A DNA stretch of 12,176 nt from Cyanobacteria bacterium UBA9579 (lineage in GTDB: Bacteria > Cyanobacteriota > Vampirovibrionia > Gastranaerophilales > UBA9579), in NCBI GenBank assembly GCA_003499585.1, contig DNSU01000048.1, positions 17,028 through 29,203 on the forward strand, written 5' to 3'. Positions 6,515-12,176 of this stretch are shown in pieces; the first letter of the stretch is position 1, and each line of letters begins with the position of its first letter. A program made the position numbers and the translations under genes. Under the pieces are notes generated by a model. The model saw only the letters and a program-made list of their open reading frames with translations, searched no databases and was not told the origin of the DNA.

Positions 6515-7240
6515 ATGGATAAAAAGATAAGCAATTTAATAATCGATCTTGAAAATGTTTTTGCAGACAGGCTTGTTTCAATAATACTCTATGGATCAGC
6601 TGCCTTTGGAGAGTTTAAACAACAGCTTTCTGATCTCAATCTAATTGTTGTAATCGAGCAAATGACGGCATCTGACTTGCAGGCAAGTATTCCTGCTATG
6701 AATAAATGGGCAAAAACAAAAAATCCCCTCCCTATATTTATGGATAAACAGGAAATGCTTAATTCCTGTGATGTTTATCCAATTGAATATTCTGATATTA
6801 AAGAAAGACATAAGCCCTTATTCGGAGAGGATTTTATGGACGAGCTTGTTATAAAAAAAGGCTATATCAGGCTACAATGCGAATCTGAAATAAGAAATAT
6901 CTTAATCAAATTAAGACAGGGCTATCTTAGAAGTAATAATGACAGAAAGAGTATCGATATTCTGCTCAAAAAAAGCTCAACAAGTATTATTGCCATCTTT
7001 AGAGCCATTCTGAGAATGCTGGGAGAAACAGTTCCCCAGTGCCATAAAGAAGTCGTGGAATTACTGTCAACTAAAGTCAATTTTGATAAAGATGTGTTTA
7101 TAGACATTCTTAACCTAAGGGAAAACAATAAAAGTTTCTCAAAAGTTGAAGCTGCTGATGTTATTCAAAGATTAATAAATTCACTAAAAGAAGTGTTAAA
7201 ATATGTAGATAAAGTAAATTTATCTCAGGAGGAAATATGA
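6515..7240 (+). CDS. Nucleotidyltransferase-like protein (pol-beta superfamily), motif altered
   Basis: A 241-aa soluble protein. The start at 6515 is preferred because GGGAG (6501-6505) lies 9 nt upstream, whereas the in-frame ATG at 6506 abuts that site. The gap to the TPM stop is then 2 nt. Residues 20-50 hold a pol-beta nucleotidyltransferase signature, LYGSAAFGE then SDLNLIVV (GS at 27-28, D40, N42). The usual pattern is D-x-D, so the second catalytic acid appears to be Asn. The rest has PIEYSDIKERHKPLFGEDF and a helical C-terminal half rich in Leu/Arg (RLQCESEIRNILIKLRQGYL). I recall similar proteins with SDINLLVV-type motifs, so this may be a distinct subfamily with weak or no catalysis. 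Substrate is unknown. It overlaps lemA by 4 nt (ATGA), implying coupled translation. Confidence 0.75.
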   Translation: MDKKISNLIIDLENVFADRLVSIILYGSAAFGEFKQQLSDLNLIVVIEQMTASDLQASIPAMNKWAKTKNPLPIFMDKQEMLNSCDVYPIEYSDIKERHKPLFGEDFMDELVIKKGYIRLQCESEIRNILIKLRQGYLRSNNDRKSIDILLKKSSTSIIAIFRAILRMLGETVPQCHKEVVELLSTKVNFDKDVFIDILNLRENNKSFSKVEAADVIQRLINSLKEVLKYVDKVNLSQEEI

Positions 7241-7812
7241 AAAATAAAGGTTTAGTTGCACTACTGTTTGTCATTATACTTGGGTTCTTTGCCTTTGGAA
7301 GTTACCTCGGCATGTATAATAACCTGCAGGTTTTGGATGAATCAGTTAATTCAAACTGGGCTCAGGTTGAAAACCAGCTCCAAAGAAGAAGTGATCTTAT
7401 TCCAAACCTTGTCAAAACAGTTAAAGGTTATGCCAGCCACGAAAAAGAAATCTTTACTTCAGTTGCAGAGTCAAGATCAAAGCTATCAGGAGCTGTGCAA
7501 AAAGGTAATCTTAAAGACATAAATAAAGCAAATACTGAATTTTCAGGCGCTTTATCAAGATTGCTCGCTGTAGTTGAAAATTATCCTCAACTTAAAGCTG
7601 ACAGATCATTCTTAGCTCTTCAAGATGAACTGGCCGGAACTGAAAATCGTCTTGCCGTTGCAAGAAGAGATTATAATGAAGCAGTAAAAACATTAAACGC
7701 TAAAACCAGAATGATTCCTACCAGCATAGTCGCAAGCATGATAGGAATTAAAGCAAGAGAATATTTTCAGGTAGAAGAAACTAAAAAAGACGTTCCAGCA
7801 GTTAATTTTTAG
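7237..7812 (+). CDS. lemA: LemA family membrane protein
   Basis: A 191-aa protein with one N-terminal transmembrane segment (about residues 6-25) followed by a helical domain outside the membrane. Family blocks are NSNWAQVENQLQRRSDLIPNL, VKGYASHEKEIFTSVAESR, LLAVVENYPQLKA, FLALQDELAGTENRLAVARRDYN and the C-terminal PAVNF. Length is typical for the family (about 180-200). The role of LemA is not defined; it is often encoded next to TPM-domain proteins and membrane peptidases. AGGAGG at 7227-7232 lies 4 nt before the ATG, and the start overlaps the stop of the preceding gene. It is last in the operon, and the transcript should include the structured repeat at 7846-7916 before the terminator at 7938-7968. 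Confidence 0.93.
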   Translation: MKNKGLVALLFVIILGFFAFGSYLGMYNNLQVLDESVNSNWAQVENQLQRRSDLIPNLVKTVKGYASHEKEIFTSVAESRSKLSGAVQKGNLKDINKANTEFSGALSRLLAVVENYPQLKADRSFLALQDELAGTENRLAVARRDYNEAVKTLNAKTRMIPTSIVASMIGIKAREYFQVEETKKDVPAVNF

Positions 7813-7845
7813 GTAATTTAAATACACTCAAATGAATTATCATTT

Positions 7846-7916
7846 AGGGGTGCTATGTTTATGAAGGAGCCTTGATGCGTTAGCATCACCAGCGACGGAG
7901 AAAATATAGCACCCTT
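7846..7916 (+). repeat. Structured palindromic repeat, copy B (complete)
   Basis: An outer stem of about 15 bp joins 7846-7860 with 7902-7916 (GGGTGCTAT at 7848-7856 against ATAGCACCC at 7906-7914, extended on both sides with two G-T pairs). Inside lie AAGGAGCCT, an inner hairpin TGATGC-GTTA-GCATCA (7873-7888), and CCAGCGACGGAGAAAA. It begins 33 nt after the lemA stop and precedes the operon terminator, so it should be transcribed in the lemA 3' untranslated region. Copy A at the left edge has the same arm length and core but different stem bases. It could be a folded RNA element, an mRNA-stabilising hairpin or a non-autonomous mobile palindrome. Confidence 0.75.
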
Positions 7917-7937
7917 TCAATAAAGATCTTATTTAAT

Positions 7938-7968
7938 AAAAAGTCTACTTACAATAAGTAGACTTTTT
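7938..7968. terminator. Bidirectional rho-independent terminator after lemA
   Basis: AAAAAGTCTACTTA (7938-7951) pairs perfectly over 14 bp with TAAGTAGACTTTTT (7955-7968) across a 3-base loop, with a T-run on each strand. It ends the TPM operon on the plus strand. On the minus strand it ends the small Cys-pair gene, whose stop codon (7967-7969) lies inside the stem. Confidence 0.9.
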
Positions 7969-8140
7969 ATTTTGCTTCGAAAAATCTGTTACTGGTGCCG
8001 CCGGAGCCTATTTTTACATTGACCTTTTTTAAACATTTAGGACACCAGCCTGTATATGCCGTGCCGTCTTTATTAACGTATATCCGGTTATATACATTGC
8101 AGCAGGTGAACATTACACTTATGAATTTTCTCTTTTCCAT
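7967..8140 (-). CDS. Small Cys-pair (zinc-ribbon-like) conserved-looking protein
   Basis: A 57-aa protein starting [20 protein letters not shown]. It has CC at 13-14 and CPKC at 33-36, each on a beta-hairpin-like segment: [19 protein letters not shown], then [15 protein letters not shown]. It ends in [11 protein letters not shown]. Two cysteine pairs about 20 residues apart suggest a zinc ribbon, although the first pair is adjacent rather than CxxC. I recall similar short hypothetical proteins with the RIYxNKxGTAY and GGTSxRFF blocks in other bacteria, but I cannot name a family. AGGA (complement of 8148-8151) lies 7 nt upstream of the ATG, and the gene ends in the shared terminator. The codon content looks like real protein, with no low-complexity bias. 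Function is unknown. Confidence 0.72.
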   Translation of the reverse strand: MEKRKFISVMFTCCNVYNRIYVNKDGTAYTGWCPKCLKKVNVKIGSGGTSNRFFEAK

Positions 8141-8186
8141 ATCTTAATCCTGAATCTTTAATCAACCCCAAATTAGAGAACTAAAG

Positions 8187-8223
8187 CTAATAACATATTA
8201 ATACTTCTCTTGTTATTAGACAA
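8187..8223 (-). promoter_or_regulatory. Candidate promoter with overlapping 9-bp dyad, upstream of the small Cys-pair gene
   Basis: On the minus strand TTGTCT (complement of 8218-8223) and TAATAT (complement of 8195-8200) are 17 nt apart, a plausible sigma70 promoter about 55 nt before the start codon. A perfect inverted repeat CTAATAACA (8187-8195) and TGTTATTAG (8211-8219), 15 nt apart, overlaps both boxes, so it could be an operator. It is AT-rich and weakly supported. Confidence 0.33.
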
Positions 8224-8253
8224 TATTTTGTTGCAAGGAGGGTATAAAGATAA

Positions 8254-8280
8254 TAAAAAAGGATGTAGCGTTTACATCCT
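8254..8280 (-). terminator. Rho-independent terminator of the phosphodiester glycosidase gene
   Basis: AGGATGTA (8260-8267) pairs with TACATCCT (8273-8280) across a 5-base loop. Read on the minus strand, the hairpin is followed by six T (complement of 8255-8260) and then ATTA. It lies 28 nt past the stop codon of the minus-strand gene at 8308-9714. Confidence 0.82.
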
Positions 8281-8307
8281 GGAGAATCTGCGAGCATCGT
8301 TGATGTG

Positions 8308-9714
8308 TTAGTTTTCGAGTTTTACTATTAAGCCGTTACTTACGTAATTTCCGCCTGTACTTAGAGGCCGGTTAACAATCTTACCTTTTACTACCATCTG
8401 GGTTGAGCTTCCTCCATCCAGGTTCATTGCATTATAACAACCGAACTCTCTCATAATTCTTGCTAATTCATATAATGTAGCGCCTACAGAGCCTTTTTGT
8501 CTGCCGTCTACAGTTACCATAATCAATTTATTATCCTGTGTATACCCAACCGCTGTTCTTGGATTGCGGCCGGTAATTGATCCAAACTTTTGTTCTTTTG
8601 TGTCCACATAAACCTGACCATCTTTTACCAGATATGGCCCACCGCTTATGGCATGATCGATATTTGACCAGTCAGGGTCACTTGAGAAAGTAATTTTTAC
8701 AGGATCATTTATTTTCAATTTACCTAATTCTTTTTCAGGGCCGACTATTACATAACCGTTGGCAGGAATTTCTAGCCTGTCTTTGGAGATATTGACAACA
8801 TTTCCATCTTGAACAGCTATCTGCATGCCGTATTGAGGTGTAACAGGAGCTAGTTTTCCCCATTTGTCAGAATATATGATATTATATGAAGCCAACATTC
8901 TTGGTTGGTTAACATTATCCAGCTTTATTTCTTCGCCGGCAGCTGTAATTATTTTTCCTTGAAGGGAAAACCTTGCCATCCTAAACTTATTATCCTTAAT
9001 TCCCATTGTTACTCGCTCATAAATCGGGCCTGTAATTAATTCTTCATTGATTACCAGTGTTCCTAACGGGACGCCGGAAGAAGGTTTAAAAAATGATGCA
9101 TTGACTCCTGCAACTGCATCATTTTCCATAACTATATTTTGAATTCTCTTGGTATGTGGTAAGGTAGCTCCTGCTAATGCCGGTTTTATCCTGATGTTCG
9201 GGTTTAATGCAGGGTTTACTTCAACTACGTTTATGAACATCGGACCGGCTTTAGTGTATCTTCGAATGGAAATATGCTTAATGCCGGGTGATACTGTTAA
9301 AATCAAACCATTTTTATATTTAGCCCTAACCTGCTCATCCCAGGCGTTTTTATCTATAACCGGCGCTCTGGTTACAGGAGAAATGTATGCCAACGATTGG
9401 CCGGATGTATCAGAAATTTCTGTGCTTTTAGCGTAAGAAGGCAGGTTTTCATTACTTACATAAGAGAGAAACAAGCTATGATTTTCATGAGGAGAAATCT
9501 TTAAGCTTGTTTCTGAAAAATTATATTTAATTGTAGAAATTGATTTTATCTTATCGGTGGGAAGATTTGAGAGAGCTAATTTAACTTTATAAGTGGGTAT
9601 ATCTATCCCTTTAGCTTTATCTTGTGCTACAACTGAATAAGTAAGTGAGTATAATAGTACGGTAGCCAGAAAAGCCGCAAAATAGTTTTTAGAGTGATAA
9701 ATAAGGCAGCTCAT
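8308..9714 (-). CDS. Exported phosphodiester glycosidase family protein (NAGPA domain)
   Basis: A 468-aa protein predicted to act outside the cytoplasmic membrane. The start ATG at 9714 has AGGTGA (complement of 9720-9725) 5 nt upstream; a GTG three codons earlier overlaps that site and is less likely. The N-terminus is a signal peptide (hydrophobic YFAAFLATVLLYSLTYSVVA, then QDKAKG). Residues 30 to about 170 are a beta-rich region I cannot assign. The C-terminal part (about 180-465) is an NAGPA-type phosphodiester glycosidase domain: GVNASFF near 203, HAISGGPYLV near 353, RNPRTAVGY near 383, VTVDGRQKGSVGATLYELA, and MNLDGGSSTQMV near 430. The family includes the enzyme that uncovers mannose-6-phosphate in animals; bacterial members are thought to act on cell-surface or exopolysaccharide phosphodiesters. 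No glycan gene adjoins it, so the substrate is unknown. Confidence 0.88.
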   Translation of the reverse strand: MSCLIYHSKNYFAAFLATVLLYSLTYSVVAQDKAKGIDIPTYKVKLALSNLPTDKIKSISTIKYNFSETSLKISPHENHSLFLSYVSNENLPSYAKSTEISDTSGQSLAYISPVTRAPVIDKNAWDEQVRAKYKNGLILTVSPGIKHISIRRYTKAGPMFINVVEVNPALNPNIRIKPALAGATLPHTKRIQNIVMENDAVAGVNASFFKPSSGVPLGTLVINEELITGPIYERVTMGIKDNKFRMARFSLQGKIITAAGEEIKLDNVNQPRMLASYNIIYSDKWGKLAPVTPQYGMQIAVQDGNVVNISKDRLEIPANGYVIVGPEKELGKLKINDPVKITFSSDPDWSNIDHAISGGPYLVKDGQVYVDTKEQKFGSITGRNPRTAVGYTQDNKLIMVTVDGRQKGSVGATLYELARIMREFGCYNAMNLDGGSSTQMVVKGKIVNRPLSTGGNYVSNGLIVKLEN

Positions 9715-9773
9715 CACTGTCACCTATAAAGCTTTTAGTAAAGTCGAGCTTTATCTATCCTTTCTATATAAAT

Positions 9774-9802
9774 ATTATATCAAATATTAAAACCGTTTTA
9801 AA
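9774..9802 (-). promoter_or_regulatory. Promoter of the phosphodiester glycosidase gene
   Basis: On the minus strand TTTAAA (complement of 9797-9802) is followed after 17 nt by TATAAT (complement of 9774-9779). The box is preceded by TGA to give the extended -10 TGATATAAT. Transcription would start near 9767, with a leader of about 53 nt. This is the best promoter in the window: correct spacing, perfect -10 and extended element together. Confidence 0.6.
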
Positions 9803-10011
9803 CCCTAATAAAAGGTGTTTAAGCGACAATTGCTAAAGGTATTCCTGAATATTATTGCTATCTAACCTTCTTCAGAATGGTACATTCTACACTTGTAGCA
9901 AAAGTTATTTTAACAAATGTTAATATTTGCAATAGAAATTGTATTATAAAATTTAAAAAACTTTATATTTTTTTTGAACAGTATAATACCAGCTTTAACG
10001 GATCTTTAGAG

Positions 10012-10017
10012 TATAAT
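10012..10017 (+). promoter_or_regulatory. Probable -10 box of nth
   Basis: TATAAT inside GAGTATAATATAAG, 31 nt before the nth start codon, gives a leader of about 25 nt. A second TATAAT lies at 9982-9987, but its TTGAAC (9974-9979) is too close to serve as -35. No -35 with normal spacing is clear for either. Confidence 0.4.
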
Positions 10018-10048
10018 ATAAGTATAAAAAGTAATAGAGATAATTAAT

Positions 10049-10684
10049 ATGCCATTAAATACAGATAAAATATTCGACTTGCTGGAAAAAGAAAAAGACA
10101 AAAAAAGTCCATTCGTCTCCTATATGGACAAGAACAAAGATCCCTTCAAAACTCTTATAGCATGCCTATTAAGCTTAAGGACAAAAGACGAAACCACTTA
10201 TGGGGCAACATTAAGGCTTTTTAATCTTGGATCGACTCCTGATGATTTCTTAAAGTTAAACGAGGAAGAAATTCAAAAAGCCATTTACCCTGTAGGGTTT
10301 TATAGAAATAAAACAGGCGTAATCCTTGGGATTTGCAGAGATCTACTGGATAAATATAATGGCATTGTCCCGGATGAAATTGATGAGCTTTTAAAACTTA
10401 AAGGAGTAGGCCGAAAAACTGCTAATTTAGTAGTTTCAAAAGGCTATGGCAAACCTGCAATCTGTGTAGATACACATGTACATAGAATCAGCAACAGGCT
10501 TGGATTTGTAAAAACTAAAAATCCTGATGAGACAGAAATGGCTTTAAGGGAAAAATTACCTAAAAAATATTGGAACAAAATCAACGACCTGATGGTAACT
10601 CACGGACAAAATACCTGTAAACCAGTTAATCCCAAATGCAATATCTGCACCATTGAGCCATATTGCCAGAAAATAATAAAATAA
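10049..10684 (+). CDS. nth: Endonuclease III (DNA glycosylase/AP lyase)
   Basis: A 211-aa base-excision-repair enzyme that removes oxidised pyrimidines and cleaves the abasic site. All key parts are present. The helix-hairpin-helix motif LKGVGRKTANLV (117-128) carries the catalytic Lys at K123. The catalytic Asp is in CVDTHVHRISNRLG (D141). The C-terminal 4Fe-4S cluster motif C-x6-C-x2-C-x5-C uses C190, C197, C200 and C206. Length is normal for the family (E. coli Nth is 211 aa). The Shine-Dalgarno sequence is weak (AGAGATAATTAAT before the ATG). The gene stands alone; no intrinsic terminator with a U-tract follows, but the palindromic element at 10758-10891 could shape the transcript end. 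MutY is unlikely, since the C-terminal extension typical of MutY is missing. Confidence 0.95.
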   Translation: MPLNTDKIFDLLEKEKDKKSPFVSYMDKNKDPFKTLIACLLSLRTKDETTYGATLRLFNLGSTPDDFLKLNEEEIQKAIYPVGFYRNKTGVILGICRDLLDKYNGIVPDEIDELLKLKGVGRKTANLVVSKGYGKPAICVDTHVHRISNRLGFVKTKNPDETEMALREKLPKKYWNKINDLMVTHGQNTCKPVNPKCNICTIEPYCQKIIK

Positions 10685-10981
10685 CAGGAATTAAGGACGT
10701 ATGAAAAAATACTTAGAAGCAGGCTCAAAAGTTATTTATAAAATAATGTTCGATTTTGTCATGCTGAAGCATTAAGTAATGCAATAAGCTATAATCTAGT
10801 GTGTTCAGCATCTTACCAGTATGCTATATTGGAAAGATCCTGAATATCCACGATTAATATCTTAATTCAGAGCTTCATGCTTCAGGATGACCTTTCAGCA
10901 ATTTTTCATACTCGATTAATAGCTGGTTACAAGAAGCAGGCTACTAAAGTTCTCAAGTATTTTACTATATACTTATCACTT
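10685..10981. other. Convergent intergenic region with palindromic element
   Basis: This 297-base region lies between nth (plus) and the TPR gene (minus). Most of it is the nested palindrome at 10758-10891. An 11-bp direct repeat AGAAGCAGGCT flanks that element at 10715-10725 and 10932-10942. A 24-codon reading frame (ATG at 10701, stop 10773-10775) runs into the palindrome. It has only a weak ribosome binding site and no recognisable product, so I do not call it a gene; a truncated gene end is possible. Confidence 0.5.
10758..10891. repeat. Nested palindromic intergenic repeat (GTCATGCTGA...TTCAGGATGAC type)
   Basis: The outer arms GTCATGCTGAAGCAT (10758-10772) and ATGCTTCAGGATGAC (10877-10891) are complementary at 14 of 15 positions. 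An inner pair, TTCAGCATCTT (10804-10814) with AAGATCCTGAA (10834-10844), matches 10 of 11. It encloses CCAGTAT...ATATTGG, which can pair too. The arms are variants of one unit (GTCATGCTGA, TTCAGCATC, GATCCTGAA, TTCAGGATGAC), so the element looks like nested copies of a short palindrome. Repeats of this GTCATSCTGA type are common in intergenic DNA of diverse bacteria. No coding capacity is seen. Confidence 0.7.
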
Positions 10982-12176
10982 TTAATCTTCGAGTATTATT
11001 TTTTCACCCACGTTTCCATCAAAATAGAAATTTCTGTATAATTTCCAATTATCCGGTTCGCTTTGCGAAATAAATACCTGAACTTTTATATCATGATCTG
11101 CGAATACATGTGACATTGGATTTCTGGAATATGTATTCATTATTTCTGTTACAGCATCGGGCAACATTGGTGCTCCCTGCTCTGCTATTCTAATAGTTTC
11201 TTCACTCCAGAGTTTACCATTATCATAAAAAACAACTTTAACTCTCAAATAATCAATTGTTTCTTTGCTAACATTCATTAATCTAAAGCTTATACCCGGC
11301 AGCACCGTATCTCTATCTATATTTTCGTTATATCTTGCAGCTAACAGTGTAAGAATAATATGTTTATCAGTAATATAAGGAATTCTTGTGGTTGAATCTA
11401 TTTTATTTGCAAGATGATAATAATAACGAGCCTGGGTTTCATCTCCTCTTTCCTTATACATATCAGCTCTTCTAGTTAATAACTGAACATATCCGCTGCT
11501 GTCATAGTGACGGGACACTGTTATCTTTTTGTAGACCTTTTCATATTCATTTAACGCCAGCTCTTCGTTTCTGGTTTCATATATCTTTGCCAGTTTATAA
11601 TGTGCAAGAATATTATCACTAAACTCTACAGATAAACCAAGTATCTTTATGGCATCAGGTATCTTGTTATCCGTAACAAGCTTGTCTGATATCTGGGCAT
11701 ATAACTTTTCAATAGATTTTTTTGCTCTTCTTATTTTTCTGCTGTCTGCTTTTTTATAAAAATCATTGGCATCTCTGAACTTTCTAACAGCTTCAAAGTC
11801 ATCTTTACCACGTAACTTGTCTCCCCAGCTATAATAAAAATCTCCTATTTGCTCTAAAGCTTTTTTATTTGGAATATCTTTTATTGGATTTATAATTTCC
11901 TGAGCAAATTTAAAATTATTTTCTGCAACATATATATTGGCTAATGAAAAATATGCATCAAATTTTTTGGTATTACCTAATTTTATTGCTCTATAGAATT
12001 CAATTTTTGCTTTTTGAGGTTCTTTAACGCGTAACAGGACATTCCCTAATCTAAGATGAGACTCATAGCTCCATGGGAAAGCCTTGGCTGTGCGTGTATA
12101 ATGTTCTAATGCCAGTGAAGACTTCCCTTCTTTAACATATTCCTCTCCCTGTCTAAGCATTCCATTGAGAGAAGTC
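10982..12176 (-). CDS. TPR-repeat protein with C-terminal beta domain, 5' end outside the window
   Basis: The frame is open from the window edge (five codons before the first Met at 12160, read as TSLNG). No ribosome binding site precedes that Met, so the gene very likely starts outside. About 397 residues are visible. Residues 1 to about 260 (from the first Met) are tetratricopeptide-like helix pairs, such as SLALEHYTRTAKAFPWSYE, SHLRLGNVLLRVKEPQKAKI, ILAHYKLAKIYETRNEELAL and KERGDETQARYYYHLANKID, with a Lys/Arg-rich linker near 120-150. From about 270 on is a beta-rich domain (PGISFRLMNVSKETIDYLRVK, VVFYDNGKLWSEETI, HDIKVQVFISQ) resembling the Ig-like FxLyD-type fold. TPRs mediate protein-protein contacts; partner and location are unknown, since any signal peptide lies off-window. 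Confidence 0.78.
   Translation of the reverse strand, partial: TSLNGMLRQGEEYVKEGKSSLALEHYTRTAKAFPWSYESHLRLGNVLLRVKEPQKAKIEFYRAIKLGNTKKFDAYFSLANIYVAENNFKFAQEIINPIKDIPNKKALEQIGDFYYSWGDKLRGKDDFEAVRKFRDANDFYKKADSRKIRRAKKSIEKLYAQISDKLVTDNKIPDAIKILGLSVEFSDNILAHYKLAKIYETRNEELALNEYEKVYKKITVSRHYDSSGYVQLLTRRADMYKERGDETQARYYYHLANKIDSTTRIPYITDKHIILTLLAARYNENIDRDTVLPGISFRLMNVSKETIDYLRVKVVFYDNGKLWSEETIRIAEQGAPMLPDAVTEIMNTYSRNPMSHVFADHDIKVQVFISQSEPDNWKLYRNFYFDGNVGEKIILED

Larger units (their letters stand above)
9715..10048. other. Divergent intergenic region, 334 bases
   Basis: This region separates the minus-strand glycosidase from plus-strand nth and holds both promoters (listed separately). On the minus strand the glycosidase leader can form ATAAAGCT (complement of 9747-9754) against AGCTTTAT (complement of 9726-9733), a hairpin ending next to the AGGTGA ribosome binding site. 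The middle, about 9803-9990, is AT-rich with no ORF, RNA gene or repeat that I can see. Confidence 0.5.

Noticed and set aside
7256..7522. Plus-strand 88-codon frame overlapping lemA
   Set aside because: Out-of-frame shadow; lemA itself matches its family over its whole length.
7990..8000. GGAGCCTAT string resembling the core of the structured repeat
   Set aside because: It lies within the coding sequence of the small Cys-pair gene, with no flanking stem or hairpin; a chance match.
8231..8265. Strong Shine-Dalgarno-like AAGGAGGG followed by an ATG on the plus strand
   Set aside because: The only ATG nearby (8263) is followed at once by a TAG stop codon, so there is no gene.
9149..9436. Plus-strand 95-codon frame inside the glycosidase gene
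   Set aside because: Antisense to the NAGPA-domain gene, with no ribosome binding site.

Overview
The window is AT-rich (roughly two thirds A+T by eye) bacterial DNA. It has short intergenic regions, clear AGGAGG-type ribosome binding sites, TATAAT -10 boxes and compact rho-independent terminators. The gene content is a cytosolic glycogen-debranching-type enzyme, a DUF4438 protein with a small Cys-rich partner, a CMP-sugar synthetase, TPM and LemA envelope proteins, an NAGPA-type phosphodiester glycosidase and endonuclease III. This would suit an uncultured anaerobic lineage such as the non-photosynthetic cyanobacterial relatives (Vampirovibrionia/Melainabacteria). That placement rests on the general look of the proteins and is only a moderate-to-low confidence guess. 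I see no phage, plasmid, transposase, CRISPR or RNA gene.

Layout. At 1-42 lies the edge-cut end of a structured repeat. A large minus-strand amylo-alpha-1,6-glucosidase gene follows (103-2805). Across a 324-base divergent intergenic region comes a plus-strand two-gene unit, DUF4438 plus a 63-aa Cys-rich protein (3130-4199). It ends in a strong bidirectional terminator shared with a convergent gene for a Gly/Asn-rich repetitive protein (4249-4758, minus). A separately terminated minus-strand CMP-sugar synthetase gene is at 4900-5595. A plus-strand operon at 5772-7812 encodes a TPM-domain protein, a nucleotidyltransferase-like protein and LemA. It is followed by a second copy of the structured repeat (7846-7916) and a bidirectional terminator. 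That terminator also serves a small minus-strand gene (7967-8140, 57 aa, Cys-pair protein). Next are a minus-strand exported phosphodiester glycosidase (8308-9714), a divergent plus-strand nth gene (10049-10684), a nested palindromic repeat (10758-10891) and a TPR protein gene (minus) whose 5' end lies beyond the window.

How the genes relate. The TPM/nucleotidyltransferase/LemA genes are close-packed (2-nt gap, then a 4-nt overlap) and are probably expressed together; TPM and LemA partner in many genomes. DUF4438 and the Cys-rich gene are 2 nt apart and probably translationally coupled. The other genes look like single-gene units with no shared pathway.

The most interesting item is the structured repeat. 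The two copies align over a 27-nt left arm of identical length, share the core AGGAGCCT, and carry a 6-bp hairpin in which two base pairs differ in a compensatory way. Each copy lies just downstream of a stop codon and in the sense orientation of that gene. Other points of note are the D-to-N change in the nucleotidyltransferase motif, the small Cys-pair gene, the repetitive Gly/Asn-rich protein, and the long N-terminal extension of the debranching enzyme.
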